This document shows, piece by piece, positions 1 through 10,200 of a stretch of 64,000 bases of DNA. The position numbers and the translations under genes are program-made. The DNA comes from Paenibacillus cellulosilyticus (GTDB lineage: Bacteria > Bacillota > Bacilli > Paenibacillales > Paenibacillaceae). The stretch covers positions 83,870 to 147,869 of the forward strand of contig NZ_QGTQ01000015.1 in assembly GCF_003182255.1 (NCBI RefSeq), read 5' to 3'. Each line of letters begins with the position of its first letter. Position 1 is the first letter of the stretch. The notes beneath the pieces are model-generated. The model was given only the letters and a program-made list of their open reading frames with translations. It was not told where the DNA came from and did no database searches.

Positions 1-1
1 C

Positions 2-1840
2 AGCGGAGCAATGAGCGCGGTGTTCGCCTCTCTTGAGCAGGTTCGTGGGCTGATGGAGAAGTGCGGACTAGCGGTATCCTGCGCCAACCATAACAGTCCG
101 AGTCAGGTGGTCGTCTCCGGGGAGACGGAGGCTGTCACAAGACTAGAAGAGAGATTGACCACTGAAGGCATTCGCTATAAACGGCTCCTTGTATCGACCG
201 CATTCCATTCGCCGCTTGTTGCCTCCTCTGTACCGGAATTCCAATCCTATCTGGCGGGGTGCTCGGTTGAAGAAGGGGAAGCTGTTGTTCTATCAAATGC
301 AGACGGCCAGCCGTTCCCATCCTCACCGGACGAGCTGCGGAATCGGCTTGCAGCACAGATTGCACAGCCGGTCCTATTCGCCGAAACCGTGCAAGAGCTG
401 TATGCACGCGGTGTCCGCACGTTCGTTGAGGTCGGCCCTAGTGCCGTGCTCACAGGACTCGTTGAACAATGCCTGGCAGGCAAGGATATTGTCGCAGTTG
501 CGACCGATCGAAAAGGACAGCACAGCGTACATACGTTGTGGCATGCACTAGGGCGGTTAGCGGCAGCTGGCGTCCCAATCGATCTCCGAGCATTCTGGGA
601 CGAGTACAAGCAGGAGGAGGACCCGCGAAGCCGCGTCAAGCCGGCCTTCACGATTCCGATCAGCGGCGTCAACAGCGGACGTCCTTATCCGCCTAAAGGC
701 GGTACGTCGGCGCTTCCGAAGCCGAATGAAGCAAGACAGAGCAGCGCTGCGCCAGTCGGAGCTTCGGAATCTCCCATATTGGAGACGGCAACGCCAGCCA
801 TACAGGTAGAACAGGATGTCTCGAGTCCGGTTTTCATCCATTCAACCACGCAGTATGATGCTGGGGTTGGCGCGACATTCGCAGACCATTCGATAACGAA
901 TCAACCGTACGCGGTTTCTAATACAACGGTTTACCCCATTAACCCCACTCAGGAGGAATATACGATGTCTAATTATTCGAACACTCCCCAATCTGTCCTT
1001 TTAGGCGCCATCATGGAGCTGCAGCGCCAAACGGTCGAATCTCATGCTGCCTATCAGCGTGCGATGGCTGACAGCCATATCGCCTATATGCGAACGGCTG
1101 AGCTTGCGCTTGCCGGTCTAAGTACATTGGCAGCTGGAGGCCCGGGCGCATTCGCAGCTCTGCCTGAGGTTGCGGCTGCAGCTGCTCCGGCTCCATTCGT
1201 TTATACAGCTCCGCCTGTGGCAGCGCCACAAGCTTACATGCCGCCCGCACCGCCGGTTGCAGCAGCGCCAGCCTACATGCCGCCCGCACCGCCGGTTGCA
1301 GCAGTGCCAACCTACATGCCGCCCGCACCGCCGGTTGCAGCAGTGCCAGCCTACATGCCGCCCGCACCGCCGGTTGCAGCAGCGCCAGCCTACATGCCGC
1401 CTGCACCGCCGGTTGCAGCAACGCCAGCATATATGCCGCCCGCACCAGTCAATGTGCCAGCAGCTCCAACCGCTGCAGTAGTTCAACCAACCGCGGCACC
1501 AGCGATCCAACCACAAGCACCAGCACCTGTTCAGGTACAAGCTGTACCTGCTGCTGCGCCTCAAACACAGTCAAGCGATGTGCGCTCGGTCATGCTTGAG
1601 GTCGTAGCCGAGAAAACGGGCTACCCCGTCGAGATGCTCGATTTCGATATTGAGCTTGAGGCGGGACTCGGAATCGATTCGATCAAGCGCGTTGAGATTT
1701 TGTCTGCTGTTCAGGACCAACTGCCGAATCTGCCAGACATACAGCCAGGCGAGCTGGCGGCGCTCAATACGCTGGGCGAAATCGTTGATTATATGAACCG
1801 TGCGCTCGGCAAGGGCGGAGAGTCTGCGGGAAAAAAGTAG
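2..1840 (+). CDS. pfaA: PfaA-type lipid synthase, 3' part of AT domain plus ACP (5' end outside window)
   Basis: Part of an iterative Pfa/PUFA-type synthase that builds an acyl chain from malonyl units in the cytosol. The frame is open to the left edge, and the codons before the ATG at 11 read S-G-A, giving the GAM motif inside an acyltransferase domain, so the true start and the KS domain lie upstream. Counting from the ATG at 11: end of the malonyl/acyl transferase to about residue 190, with AFHSPLV (His66) and GPSAVL; a Pro/Ser-rich linker to about 318; a helical segment 319-375; an Ala/Pro linker with 13-residue repeats (409-480); and one acyl carrier protein (about 510-600) with LGIDSIKRVEIL, Ser557 being the phosphopantetheine site. 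Only one ACP is present, whereas PUFA synthases usually carry several in tandem. The frame ends in TAG directly after a slippery heptamer, and the KR-DH part follows in the -1 frame. Confidence 0.9.
   Translation, partial: SGAMSAVFASLEQVRGLMEKCGLAVSCANHNSPSQVVVSGETEAVTRLEERLTTEGIRYKRLLVSTAFHSPLVASSVPEFQSYLAGCSVEEGEAVVLSNADGQPFPSSPDELRNRLAAQIAQPVLFAETVQELYARGVRTFVEVGPSAVLTGLVEQCLAGKDIVAVATDRKGQHSVHTLWHALGRLAAAGVPIDLRAFWDEYKQEEDPRSRVKPAFTIPISGVNSGRPYPPKGGTSALPKPNEARQSSAAPVGASESPILETATPAIQVEQDVSSPVFIHSTTQYDAGVGATFADHSITNQPYAVSNTTVYPINPTQEEYTMSNYSNTPQSVLLGAIMELQRQTVESHAAYQRAMADSHIAYMRTAELALAGLSTLAAGGPGAFAALPEVAAAAAPAPFVYTAPPVAAPQAYMPPAPPVAAAPAYMPPAPPVAAVPTYMPPAPPVAAVPAYMPPAPPVAAAPAYMPPAPPVAATPAYMPPAPVNVPAAPTAAVVQPTAAPAIQPQAPAPVQVQAVPAAAPQTQSSDVRSVMLEVVAEKTGYPVEMLDFDIELEAGLGIDSIKRVEILSAVQDQLPNLPDIQPGELAALNTLGEIVDYMNRALGKGGESAGKK
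951..967 (+). promoter_or_regulatory. Internal Shine-Dalgarno and in-frame ATG inside pfaA
   Basis: AGGAGG (951-956) is followed after 8 nt by an ATG at 965 that is in frame with pfaA. This is as good a ribosome binding site as any in the window. Initiation here would give a 291-residue protein (965-1840) containing the helical segment, the proline repeats and the ACP but no catalytic domain. The encoded residues (TQEEYTM) could also be ordinary linker, so use as a start is inferred, not shown. Confidence 0.5.
1235..1447 (+). repeat. 39-bp in-frame tandem repeat in the AT-ACP linker
   Basis: TAC/TAT-ATG-CCG motifs recur at 1235, 1274, 1313, 1352, 1391 and 1430, exactly 39 bp apart, giving five full units and a partial sixth. 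Each unit encodes the 13-residue unit YMPPAPPVAAxPx. The copies are nearly identical at the DNA level, which suggests recent expansion and likely length variation between strains. The proline/alanine content fits a stiff, extended tether for the ACP. Confidence 0.9.
1817..1840 (+). promoter_or_regulatory. Candidate programmed -1 frameshift site (A AAA AAG, stop, upstream SD-like GGAG)
   Basis: The 0-frame codons read GGA AAA AAG TAG, so the heptamer A AAA AAG (1831-1837) sits in the X XXY YYZ phase of the E. coli dnaX slippery site. It is followed at once by the stop at 1838-1840. A GGAG (1817-1820) lies 10 nt upstream, like the stimulatory SD-like element of dnaX. Slipping by -1 reads AAA AAA GTA GAT GCC and enters the KR-DH frame without any stop to 4170. 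Downstream only a small hairpin is visible by eye (GCAAT 1853-1857 with ATTGC 1867-1871). A true single-base deletion or a homopolymer sequencing error would give the same picture. Confidence 0.6.
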
Positions 1841-4170
1841 ATGCCCATGATCGCAATCGGCCTGCCATTGCACGTTACGGGCTGCGGGCTGCCTCTTCGC
1901 CAGCGGCTGGCTTGGCACTGCCCGGCCTATGGGATGGTGCGGCTATTGAAATCATGGATGACGGAAGCGGGATCGCATCAGCCCTAGCTAATCGTTTGCA
2001 GGCTGCTGGCGCACAGGCTCAAGTAGTAAACACTATAACCGAAGACGCGGATGCTGTGCTCTTGTTGGACGCGCTCAAGCCACTGACAAGCGATGAAGAA
2101 GCGCTTGCGGTTAACCGCCGAGCATTCGGAGCAGCGAAGACGGTCGCTGCGAGGTTTGCAAGGCAGGGTGGCGTCTTTGTTACGGTACAGGATACGGGGG
2201 GCTCATTCGGGCTAGCGGATTCGCCGGGATCACTTAGCGTATGGACAGCTGGCTTGACGGGGCTCGTCAAGACAGCTGCAAGAGAATGGCCGCAGGCTGC
2301 AGTTAAGGCGATTGATCTCGATCGGACGGGCCTCACTGCTGAAGATGCAGCAGAACGTATTTTCCAGGAGTTGATCGCGGGGGGACCTGAATACGAAGTT
2401 GGCTTGAAAGCAGACGGAGAGCGAATGACGCCAGTATTGGATTTGGATTCTCCAATGGCTGCACGGACGAGCGGCGATGCAAACGCGCAAGAGCCTGCCG
2501 TACTGCTCGTATCCGGTGGAGCAAGAGGGGTTACAGCTGCGGCCGTTGCAGCGATGGCGAAGACGAAGCAGACGCGCTTCATTTTGCTTGGCCGAACATC
2601 ACTTGAGGAAGAGCCCGCCGTGTGCAAGGGGATTGCCGACGATGCGGGATTGAAACGTGTACTGCTTGAGCAAGCGAAAGCGGAAGGCGTGGCGTTGGGG
2701 CTTCCCGAGCTAGGGAGACGAGTGCAGCGCATCCAGATGAATCGAGAAATTGCCGGCAATCTACAGACGCTGCAGGAGCTTGGCTCCGAGGTCGTTTATG
2801 TACCCGTTGATGTACAAGATGAAGAAGCACTGCGTGAAGCGCTGCAGCCGGTTCGTGCACAGTGGGGACCGATTACCGGCATCATTCACGGCGCAGGCGT
2901 GCTGGCAGACAAGTCGATCGCGGACAAGACGATGGATCAATTCGATTATGTATTCGATACGAAGGTTGGCGGTCTGCGTGCCTTGCTGTCTGTAACAGAG
3001 GAAGATCCTTTAACGCTTATTTGTTTATTCTCGTCCGTTTCTGCACGAAGCGGCAATGCGGGACAAGCCGACTATGCGATGGCGAACGAGGTGCTCAACA
3101 AATGTGCCCAAGCGGAAGCGCTGCGACGCGGACCTGGCTGTATCGTGAAGTCGATCAACTGGGGACCTTGGGACGGCGGGATGGTTAGTCCGTTGCTTAA
3201 GAAGCATTTTGAACAGCGCGGTGTCAATCTGATTCCGTTGGAAGAGGGGACAGCGGCTTTCGTAGCAGAAGCGTTGGATACGATTGGACCTGTTGAGGTC
3301 GTTATCGGGGGCTGTTCAGCGGATAGGCCAACGTTAATCGAAGGTGCGACGGAGAAGCGCTGGTCAGCCGAGCTGTTCTTGCCTGAACCATCGCATACGC
3401 CATGGCTGAATGATCATCGGATCGGCGGCAATCCGGTTGTACCGGCTGTGATGGTCATGGATTGGTTCGTTCGCGCTGCTTCGGCCGCTCATCCTCATCT
3501 TGTCGTGAAACGGTGCTCGAACCTATCCGTCAAAAAAGGCATCGTGGTCGCATCGACGAACGGTAGACCCAAACGGTTGACGTTGACGTGCAACGATCGG
3601 ACGGATGGCCTTGCGCAAGCGAGCTTAAGCTTCAAGCTAAGGGGAGAGGACGGCTGCATTCATTATACAGCCGAAGTTGATATGGGCATCGAAAGCGATA
3701 ATGATCAGGTCGATACGATTCAACTGCCTGACGTAAGCGGCGAACCTTGGAACTGGGAGCTAGCAGAAGTATATGACGGCGACAACCTTTTTCACGGCCC
3801 GGCCTTCCAGGTCATTCATGAACTGAAGCTATTAGGCGATCAAGATGCGGAAGCCATCTTCAAGCATGCTGAGGCGACGACATGGTCACATCACGATGGT
3901 GGAATCGATCCGGCTATGATCGATGGCGGTCTTCAGCTTGCGAGGCTGTGGGGTATTCGAATACTCGGTGAACAAACGCTTCCCACCACGATTGGCTCCT
4001 ATAAGGGTTATGGATGGATACCACAGCATCAGCCTGTCGTCTGCCGAGTTCGAATTGAGCGTAGAGGCAGCTATAAGACGGTATCGCATATCGCTTGGAT
4101 GAATGATCAAGGCAGCGTATTTGCCGAGCTTCGGGACGTCGAGATGCATATTGTCGCGAGCCAGAAATAG
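1837..4170 (+). CDS. pfaA: PfaA C-terminal part: ketoreductase and PKS-type dehydratase, in the -1 frame
   Basis: Continues PfaA after the ACP. The frame is coding-like from 1837 onward; a segment with RYGLRAA and IEIMDDGSG before the KR resembles the ACP-KR junction of PfaA proteins, so translation by frameshift from the ACP frame is more plausible than a separate start. The only nearby separate start is a TTG at 1912 without a clear ribosome binding site. Numbered from 1912: NADPH-binding SGGARG (201-206), KR catalytic Ser375 and Tyr388 (DYAMAN); then a dehydratase double hot-dog with the HxxxGxxxxP motif (His502-Pro511) and the DGGLQ motif (Asp671). Both domains keep their catalytic residues, which argues against decay. 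The ATG of the PfaC gene follows 33 bp downstream. Confidence 0.85.
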   Translation, partial: VDAHDRNRPAIARYGLRAASSPAAGLALPGLWDGAAIEIMDDGSGIASALANRLQAAGAQAQVVNTITEDADAVLLLDALKPLTSDEEALAVNRRAFGAAKTVAARFARQGGVFVTVQDTGGSFGLADSPGSLSVWTAGLTGLVKTAAREWPQAAVKAIDLDRTGLTAEDAAERIFQELIAGGPEYEVGLKADGERMTPVLDLDSPMAARTSGDANAQEPAVLLVSGGARGVTAAAVAAMAKTKQTRFILLGRTSLEEEPAVCKGIADDAGLKRVLLEQAKAEGVALGLPELGRRVQRIQMNREIAGNLQTLQELGSEVVYVPVDVQDEEALREALQPVRAQWGPITGIIHGAGVLADKSIADKTMDQFDYVFDTKVGGLRALLSVTEEDPLTLICLFSSVSARSGNAGQADYAMANEVLNKCAQAEALRRGPGCIVKSINWGPWDGGMVSPLLKKHFEQRGVNLIPLEEGTAAFVAEALDTIGPVEVVIGGCSADRPTLIEGATEKRWSAELFLPEPSHTPWLNDHRIGGNPVVPAVMVMDWFVRAASAAHPHLVVKRCSNLSVKKGIVVASTNGRPKRLTLTCNDRTDGLAQASLSFKLRGEDGCIHYTAEVDMGIESDNDQVDTIQLPDVSGEPWNWELAEVYDGDNLFHGPAFQVIHELKLLGDQDAEAIFKHAEATTWSHHDGGIDPAMIDGGLQLARLWGIRILGEQTLPTTIGSYKGYGWIPQHQPVVCRVRIERRGSYKTVSHIAWMNDQGSVFAELRDVEMHIVASQK

Positions 4171-4203
4171 AAGGAAGCACTTGAATGAGAGGAATGTTGC
4201 AGC

Positions 4204-7200
4204 ATGAAATTCGAGCCGATCGCGATCGTCGGGCAAGGATGTGTGTTTCCCGGCGCAGCGAACCCGGATGAATTATGGCGCATCGTCGCCGAGCGCCGAG
4301 AGACGCTGACGGAGCCGGAGGAAGACGAATGGCGATTGTCTCGGGAGGCTTCCCGCCTCGGCTCGGACGAGACGGAATGGTCCATTCGCGGCGGATACAT
4401 CAGAGGATTCAAGTCAGCTTCGGAGCGTGTAAGCCTGCAGGTTGATGCTGAGCAGATAAGCACGATGGATCGAATGGTCCATTGGATGCTTCATGCTGCT
4501 GTAGAAGCTCTTCCCAGCCCTGAAGCTGGTCCCGAGGTCCATAAGCGCACAGGTGCAGTGATTGGGAACTTGTCGCTGCCGACGGAATCGATGTCGCGCT
4601 ACGCAGAGCATGTATGGCTGGGCGCACAGCAGGGGGAATTACCTGAAGCGTTACTTGCACGGGAGGTTGGCGAACCTCCTGCTGCGATCAACCGGTTCAT
4701 GTCGGGTTATCCGGCCCATTTTCTGGCGAAAGCGTTGGGACTCGGAGCAGGTGCCTTCTGCTTGGATGCCGCTTGTGCTTCATCGCTCTATGCGATCAAG
4801 CTGGCATGCGATCGTCTGCATGACGGCAGTGCAGACCTCATGTTGGCTGGGGCTGTGAACGGTACAGACCCGCTATTTTTACATACTGGATTTCGTGCCC
4901 TGAAGGCTATCAGCCGTACGGGACAAAGTCGTCCCTTCCATCCGGAGGCGGACGGCCTTGTGCCATCAGAAGGCTGCGGCTTCGTTGCCCTGAAGCGATT
5001 GGCGGATGCCGAGGAGGCTGGAGACAATATACTCGGTGTCATTCGAGGAATCGGTCTGTCGAACGACGGTGGACAAGGCGGCATGCTGGCTCCTGCACGA
5101 GAGGGGCAGGTTCGAGCGATGCGGCAAGCCTATGAGATGTCAGGGCTTGCGCCACAGCATATCTCGCTAATCGAATGCCATGCCACGGGGACATCGCTTG
5201 GCGATGCAGTAGAGATTCAGAGCATGAGTGAAGTGTTCGCAGGGCTGAGCGGCGTCCCGATCAGTTCGATCAAAGGCAATATTGGGCATCCCGTAACAGC
5301 AGCGGGAATGGCAGGCTTGATCAAAGTACTTCGTGCAATGAAGGAGGGCATCTACCCTTCGACTTTGCATGTTGACGGTTCGGTTAATCTACTGAACGGA
5401 ACGCCTTTCCGGCTGCCCGAGCCAGGTGAGATGTGGAGGGCCGATGCGCCGCGGCGTGCCGCGCTAAGCAGCTTTGGTTTTGGCGGAAACAATGCGCATT
5501 TGATCGTAGAACGTTATGAGCCCGCAGCAGGTTCGTCAACTACGTCTATCAGCGGGGGAGAAGAGGCGGCTCGCATGGATGCGGAGCTCGCCATCGTTGG
5601 CATTGGCGTTAGCGCTGGCAGCTATAGGTCAACGGAGGAATGGGCAGCTGCTTTATTCGGAGGCAGCGGAGAGAAGACGGAAGTCGATGCTTGCCGCGCA
5701 GTAGAAGTAGAACTCGCGCTGCGGGACATCTCAGTACCGCCTGTTGATCTGAAGCAAGCCTTGCCGCAGCAGGTGATGCTCCTAAGCAAGGCCGTTGAAG
5801 CTGCGGGGAAAGTCGGCGGTCTGACGGGTGATCGCGTTGGCGTATATGTAGGGATGCAGTGCGATGCCGAGATCGCCCGCCATATCGCGCGGGTACGAAT
5901 CGGTGATTGGGCACGTAAGCATCAGGATTTATTGGAACCACAGGATGCGGGCGCTGCTGCTGCCTCGCTTCAGCATGCATTCTACGGACCATTGGAGTCT
6001 TCGACCGTAATAGGGCTGCTGCCCAATGTGCCAGCTAATCGGCTTAATAAACATTTGAAAATAGCAGGACCGGGCTTTACCGTCTCCAGCGAAGAGCTAT
6101 CAGGCATTACAGCACTTGAGCTGGCCTCCCGCGCCTTGAGAAGCGGAGAGCTGGATGCCGCACTGGTCGGAGCAGTAGATCTCAGCAACGAGATCGTACA
6201 TCAAACGGCCGCATCGACTTTGCTTGAGAAAGAGCGCCAGAAGGCAGGCGATGCCGCTGTTGTGCTGGCGGTCAAGCGGCTTGAGGATGCTCAGCGGGAT
6301 GGCAACACCGTTTATGCTGTATTGTCCGCAGCCACGGCTGCAGCGGACAAGTCTGCGCTTGTGCTTGGATCGACAGATAAGGATGCATTGGAGCTTGCAT
6401 CGCGATTCGGCCATTCGCATGCAGCATCCGGCCTCCTGCATGTAGCCGCAGGTGCACTTGCTCTGCATTATCGGCTTAAGCCTAGCGGCAGCTACAGGAA
6501 ACCTCGGCCGTGGCTGCGCGGAGATATTGCACGCTCGGTTCAGGTTGAGATTCATGGGCTTGGTGGCGCTGCAGCCGCTGTCCTCCTAACGGAAGGAGAG
6601 GGCGGAGCGCCGTTTGCACTTCAACAATCTCGTCGGACGAGATTAACATTGCATACCTATGCGGCTCCTGATCGACGCACGCTTCTTCAATCGTTGCGAG
6701 CTGGTGAACAATCAACGCTCGGCAGCTGTCGTTTGGCAATCGTTGCACGCGGAGCCGAGGAACTATCGGCGGCGAGAGAGGAAGCGGCTTCGGAACTAGA
6801 GCGGCTAATAAGGTTGCCAGAAACAGAACCGTTCCGTTCACGCCCAGGCATTTATTATACGGAAAGGCCTGTTAACGGTGAGCTGGCATTCGTATTCACT
6901 GGCGCGGCCTCTGCTTATGCTGGTATGGGCAGCAGCTTGATTGCTGCAATCCCCGAATTGGGCGATCTGATTCATGAACGGTTCACCACGGCGGCGGAAG
7001 CTGCAGGCTGGCTATATGAGGAACGGATCAATCAAGTTCCCGATCCGCTATCAATGTTGGGAGGCGCCTCTTTCTTAACGCAGATCCATGCAGCATATAC
7101 GCAGAACTGGCTAGGCTTGAGGCCGCAGGCTGTTATTGGACTGTCCTCGGGCGAGACGAATGCGATTGTTGCGACTGGTGCTTGGGACGATCTGGACGGG

Positions 7201-10200
7201 TTATTCCGTGATTTGCAGCAGCACGGCATCTACAGCCGAGAGCTTGCTGGCGATTATCGTGTTCTTAAGGAAGCTTGGGGAGAGCCAAACCCGCAGTGGA
7301 CGAATTGGCGTGTGAAAGCTTCACCGGAAGTCATCCTCGAAGCAATCGATGCTGACGAACCTGTTCGGCTTACGATGATCAATGCGCCAGGGGATTGCAT
7401 CATCGGCGGCGAGCCTACTGCCTGCAGGAGAGTGCTGGACAGGCTTAAGCCTGCTCCTGCTTATCCGCTTGGCTACGATATGGTCGTGCATTGCGCGGAG
7501 GTGGCAGCGATAGCGCCGATGTGGCGTGAGATTCATCGTCGTGAGACACGGCCTGTGCCTGGCATACGCTATTACTCTGGCGTCTCCGCATCGCACTATA
7601 CGCCAGATACGGAGCGAGTGGCAGACGCGCTGCTCGATATGGGCGTTGGCGTGATCGATTTCCCGCGCGTCATTCGTCAAGCTTGGGAGGACGGCGCTAG
7701 AGTCTTCGTCGAGCATGGCCCTCGCAGCTTGTGCTCGGACTGGATTGGCCAGATTCTAGCAGACCGCGAGCATCTGTGCATTGCGCTTGACCAGCCGAGT
7801 GTCGATTCGCTCGAGCAATCCGTAACTGCGGCAGCTCGTCTTTTTACAGCGGGATTAGATCTGGATATTGATCGTTTGCAAGCGAGACTTGTTGAGCTGG
7901 AATCTTCGGGCTGCACCTTGAATGCAGCAACCAAGGGGATGACGTTCCCGGCCCACCTGCCGCCAGTCATCCTGCCTCGCATACCAACCCGAAAGCGGGA
8001 TATCGCACATCCAGCCGCATATCCAATTGGACAGGAAGAGGTCAAACCATTGAACAACATGCATGAAACGGTGCCAATTCCGGCAGCAGCGGTTCCTGTG
8101 ACTAACGTAATTGCTAGGAATGTCAGAGCATCTGCGCCAGCGGCTTCGCTTGTCGGTGCGTATGACCAGCTGGCAGAAGCACATCGGCATTACATCGGGT
8201 TGCAAAGCAATATGCAGCAGCAGCTGATGCGGATGTTGACCCAGCGCAGCCCGCAGCCGATGCAAGGAACGCGGGCAGCTGCGCAGCCAACACCAGCAAA
8301 TGCAATATCACAACCTGCAGTCGAAACATATGTACAACATACGACTTTCGAAGCAGCGCAGGAACGACCGGCGATCTCAACCCTTCAAGTGGCGCATCCT
8401 GCAACCGTTGAACGAATCAGCTTCACTAGGGAGCAGCTCGAAATACTGGCAGCTGGCCGGATATCGGATGTATTCGGTCCTGCATTCATCGGGCAAGACC
8501 AATACGCCATTCAGGTACGCATGCCGGAACCGCCGCTGCTGCTGGCAGATCGAGTGGTACAGCTGGAGGGCGTGCCGCTCTCGATGGGGCTTGGTTCCAT
8601 TCGGACTGAAACCGACGTACGTTCTGACTCCTGGTATTTGCACAAGGGACGGATGCCGTTCGGCATTATGATCGAATCCGGACAAGCGGATTTGCTGCTC
8701 ATTTCATGGCTTGGAATCGACCAGCTGAACCGGGGCGAGCGTGCATACCGGCTGCTCGGCTGTGAATTGACGTTCCACGGCTCGCTGCCTGCACCGGGCG
8801 AGATGCTGAGCTACGACATTCGTGTCGATTCGCACGCCAAGCACGGAGATATTCGTCTATTCTTCTTCCGTTATGATTGTACGGATAATCAAGGGCGCCG
8901 CAGGATGACGATGCGGCAAGGACAAGCCGGCTTCTTCACACGTGAGGAATTGCATGAGTCGGCTGGAGTCATTTGGGACCCGGCTAAGGTTGAGATTCCT
9001 ATGAATGCGCGGCTTGACCAGCCGGCAGTCCGCTGCGTGAAATCACGATTTTCACCAGACGATGTTCGTGCATTCGCCGCTGGCGATACGTACGGCTGCT
9101 TCGGCGATGGTTTCGCCTTCGCGCAAACCCATACGTGCTCGCCTTCGATCCAGAGTGGACGCATGCTGCTGCTGGATGAAGTAACGGCATTCGAGACGAA
9201 TGGTGGACCGACTGGTCGCGGGTACCTGCGAGCGGAAACGGCTTTGAGCGGATCCGAGTGGTTTTTTGCCGGACACTTCAAGAATGACCCTGCCATGCCG
9301 GGTACGCTTATGCTGGAAGGCTGCGTACAGGCCATGTCCTTCTACTTGGCAGGGCTTGGGTACACGCTGCGCAAGGACGGATGGCGCTTCGAGCCTGTGC
9401 CGGATTTGCCATATAAGATGATCTGTCGCGGTCAGGTAACACCAGAATCACGAAGCCTCGTTTACGAGGTGTTCGTTCAAGAAGTAATGGAAGGGCCAGA
9501 GCCTACACTCGTTGCGGACGTCCTGCTGACCGTCGATGGTCGTAAGGCGTTCCACTGCAGCCGACTGGCGATTCGGCTGGTGCCCGATTTTCCGCTGCAT
9601 ACGGAATTGCGATATCTGGCAGAAGGCGCGGCTGGTGACCCGAGAGCGGCCTCTTCGGATGGCATCACGTTCGATTATTATTCTCTGCTCGCTTGTGCGA
9701 TCGGCAAACCATCGCATGCATTCGGCAGTCGCTATGCCATTTATGACAATGGCAAGCATGTGCCGCGTCTTCCGGGCATTCCGTATCATTTCATGACGCG
9801 GGTTGCAGAGATTGACGGACAGCTTGGCGTACCGAAGACAGGTGCCGTTATAACGGCTGAATATGATATTCCGCCGGATGCATGGTATTTTGCCGAAAAT
9901 GGCAGTCCTACAATGCCCTTCTGTGTTCTGCTAGAGGCGGCGCTCCAGCCTTGCGGCTGGCTGGTCTCTTATCTTGGCATTCCGGAATCGCCCGAGAGAG
10001 ATGCTTATTTCCGCAATCTGGACGGTAAAGCAACGATGCATCGGGAAGTACTGCCGCATGATGGTACACTTCGTACACGAGTAAGCTTGACCAGCTTATC
10101 GCGGATGGGCCATACCTATATCGAATCGTTCCAGGTGGATTGCTTCCTAGCGAACGAGCCGGATGCACCGGTGTTTACGATGTCGACCGTGTTCGGCCAC

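Noticed and set aside
11..13. ATG at 11 as the true start of pfaA
   Set aside because: It lies inside the acyltransferase motif (GAM), the frame is open to the edge, and half of the AT domain and the KS would be missing.
1235..1447. Possible CRISPR array
   Set aside because: Units are contiguous 39-bp coding repeats without unique spacers, in frame with pfaA.
1011..1564. Repetitive minus-strand frames over the 39-bp repeat
   Set aside because: They only translate the tandem repeat backwards.
1831..1840. pfaA as a simple pseudogene
   Set aside because: Not excluded, but all downstream active sites are intact and the stop follows an exactly phased slippery heptamer; recorded as a candidate recoding site instead.
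1912..4170. KR-DH as an independent gene starting at TTG 1912
   Set aside because: No ribosome binding site near 1912, and PfaA-like coding sequence continues upstream in the same frame to the slippery site.
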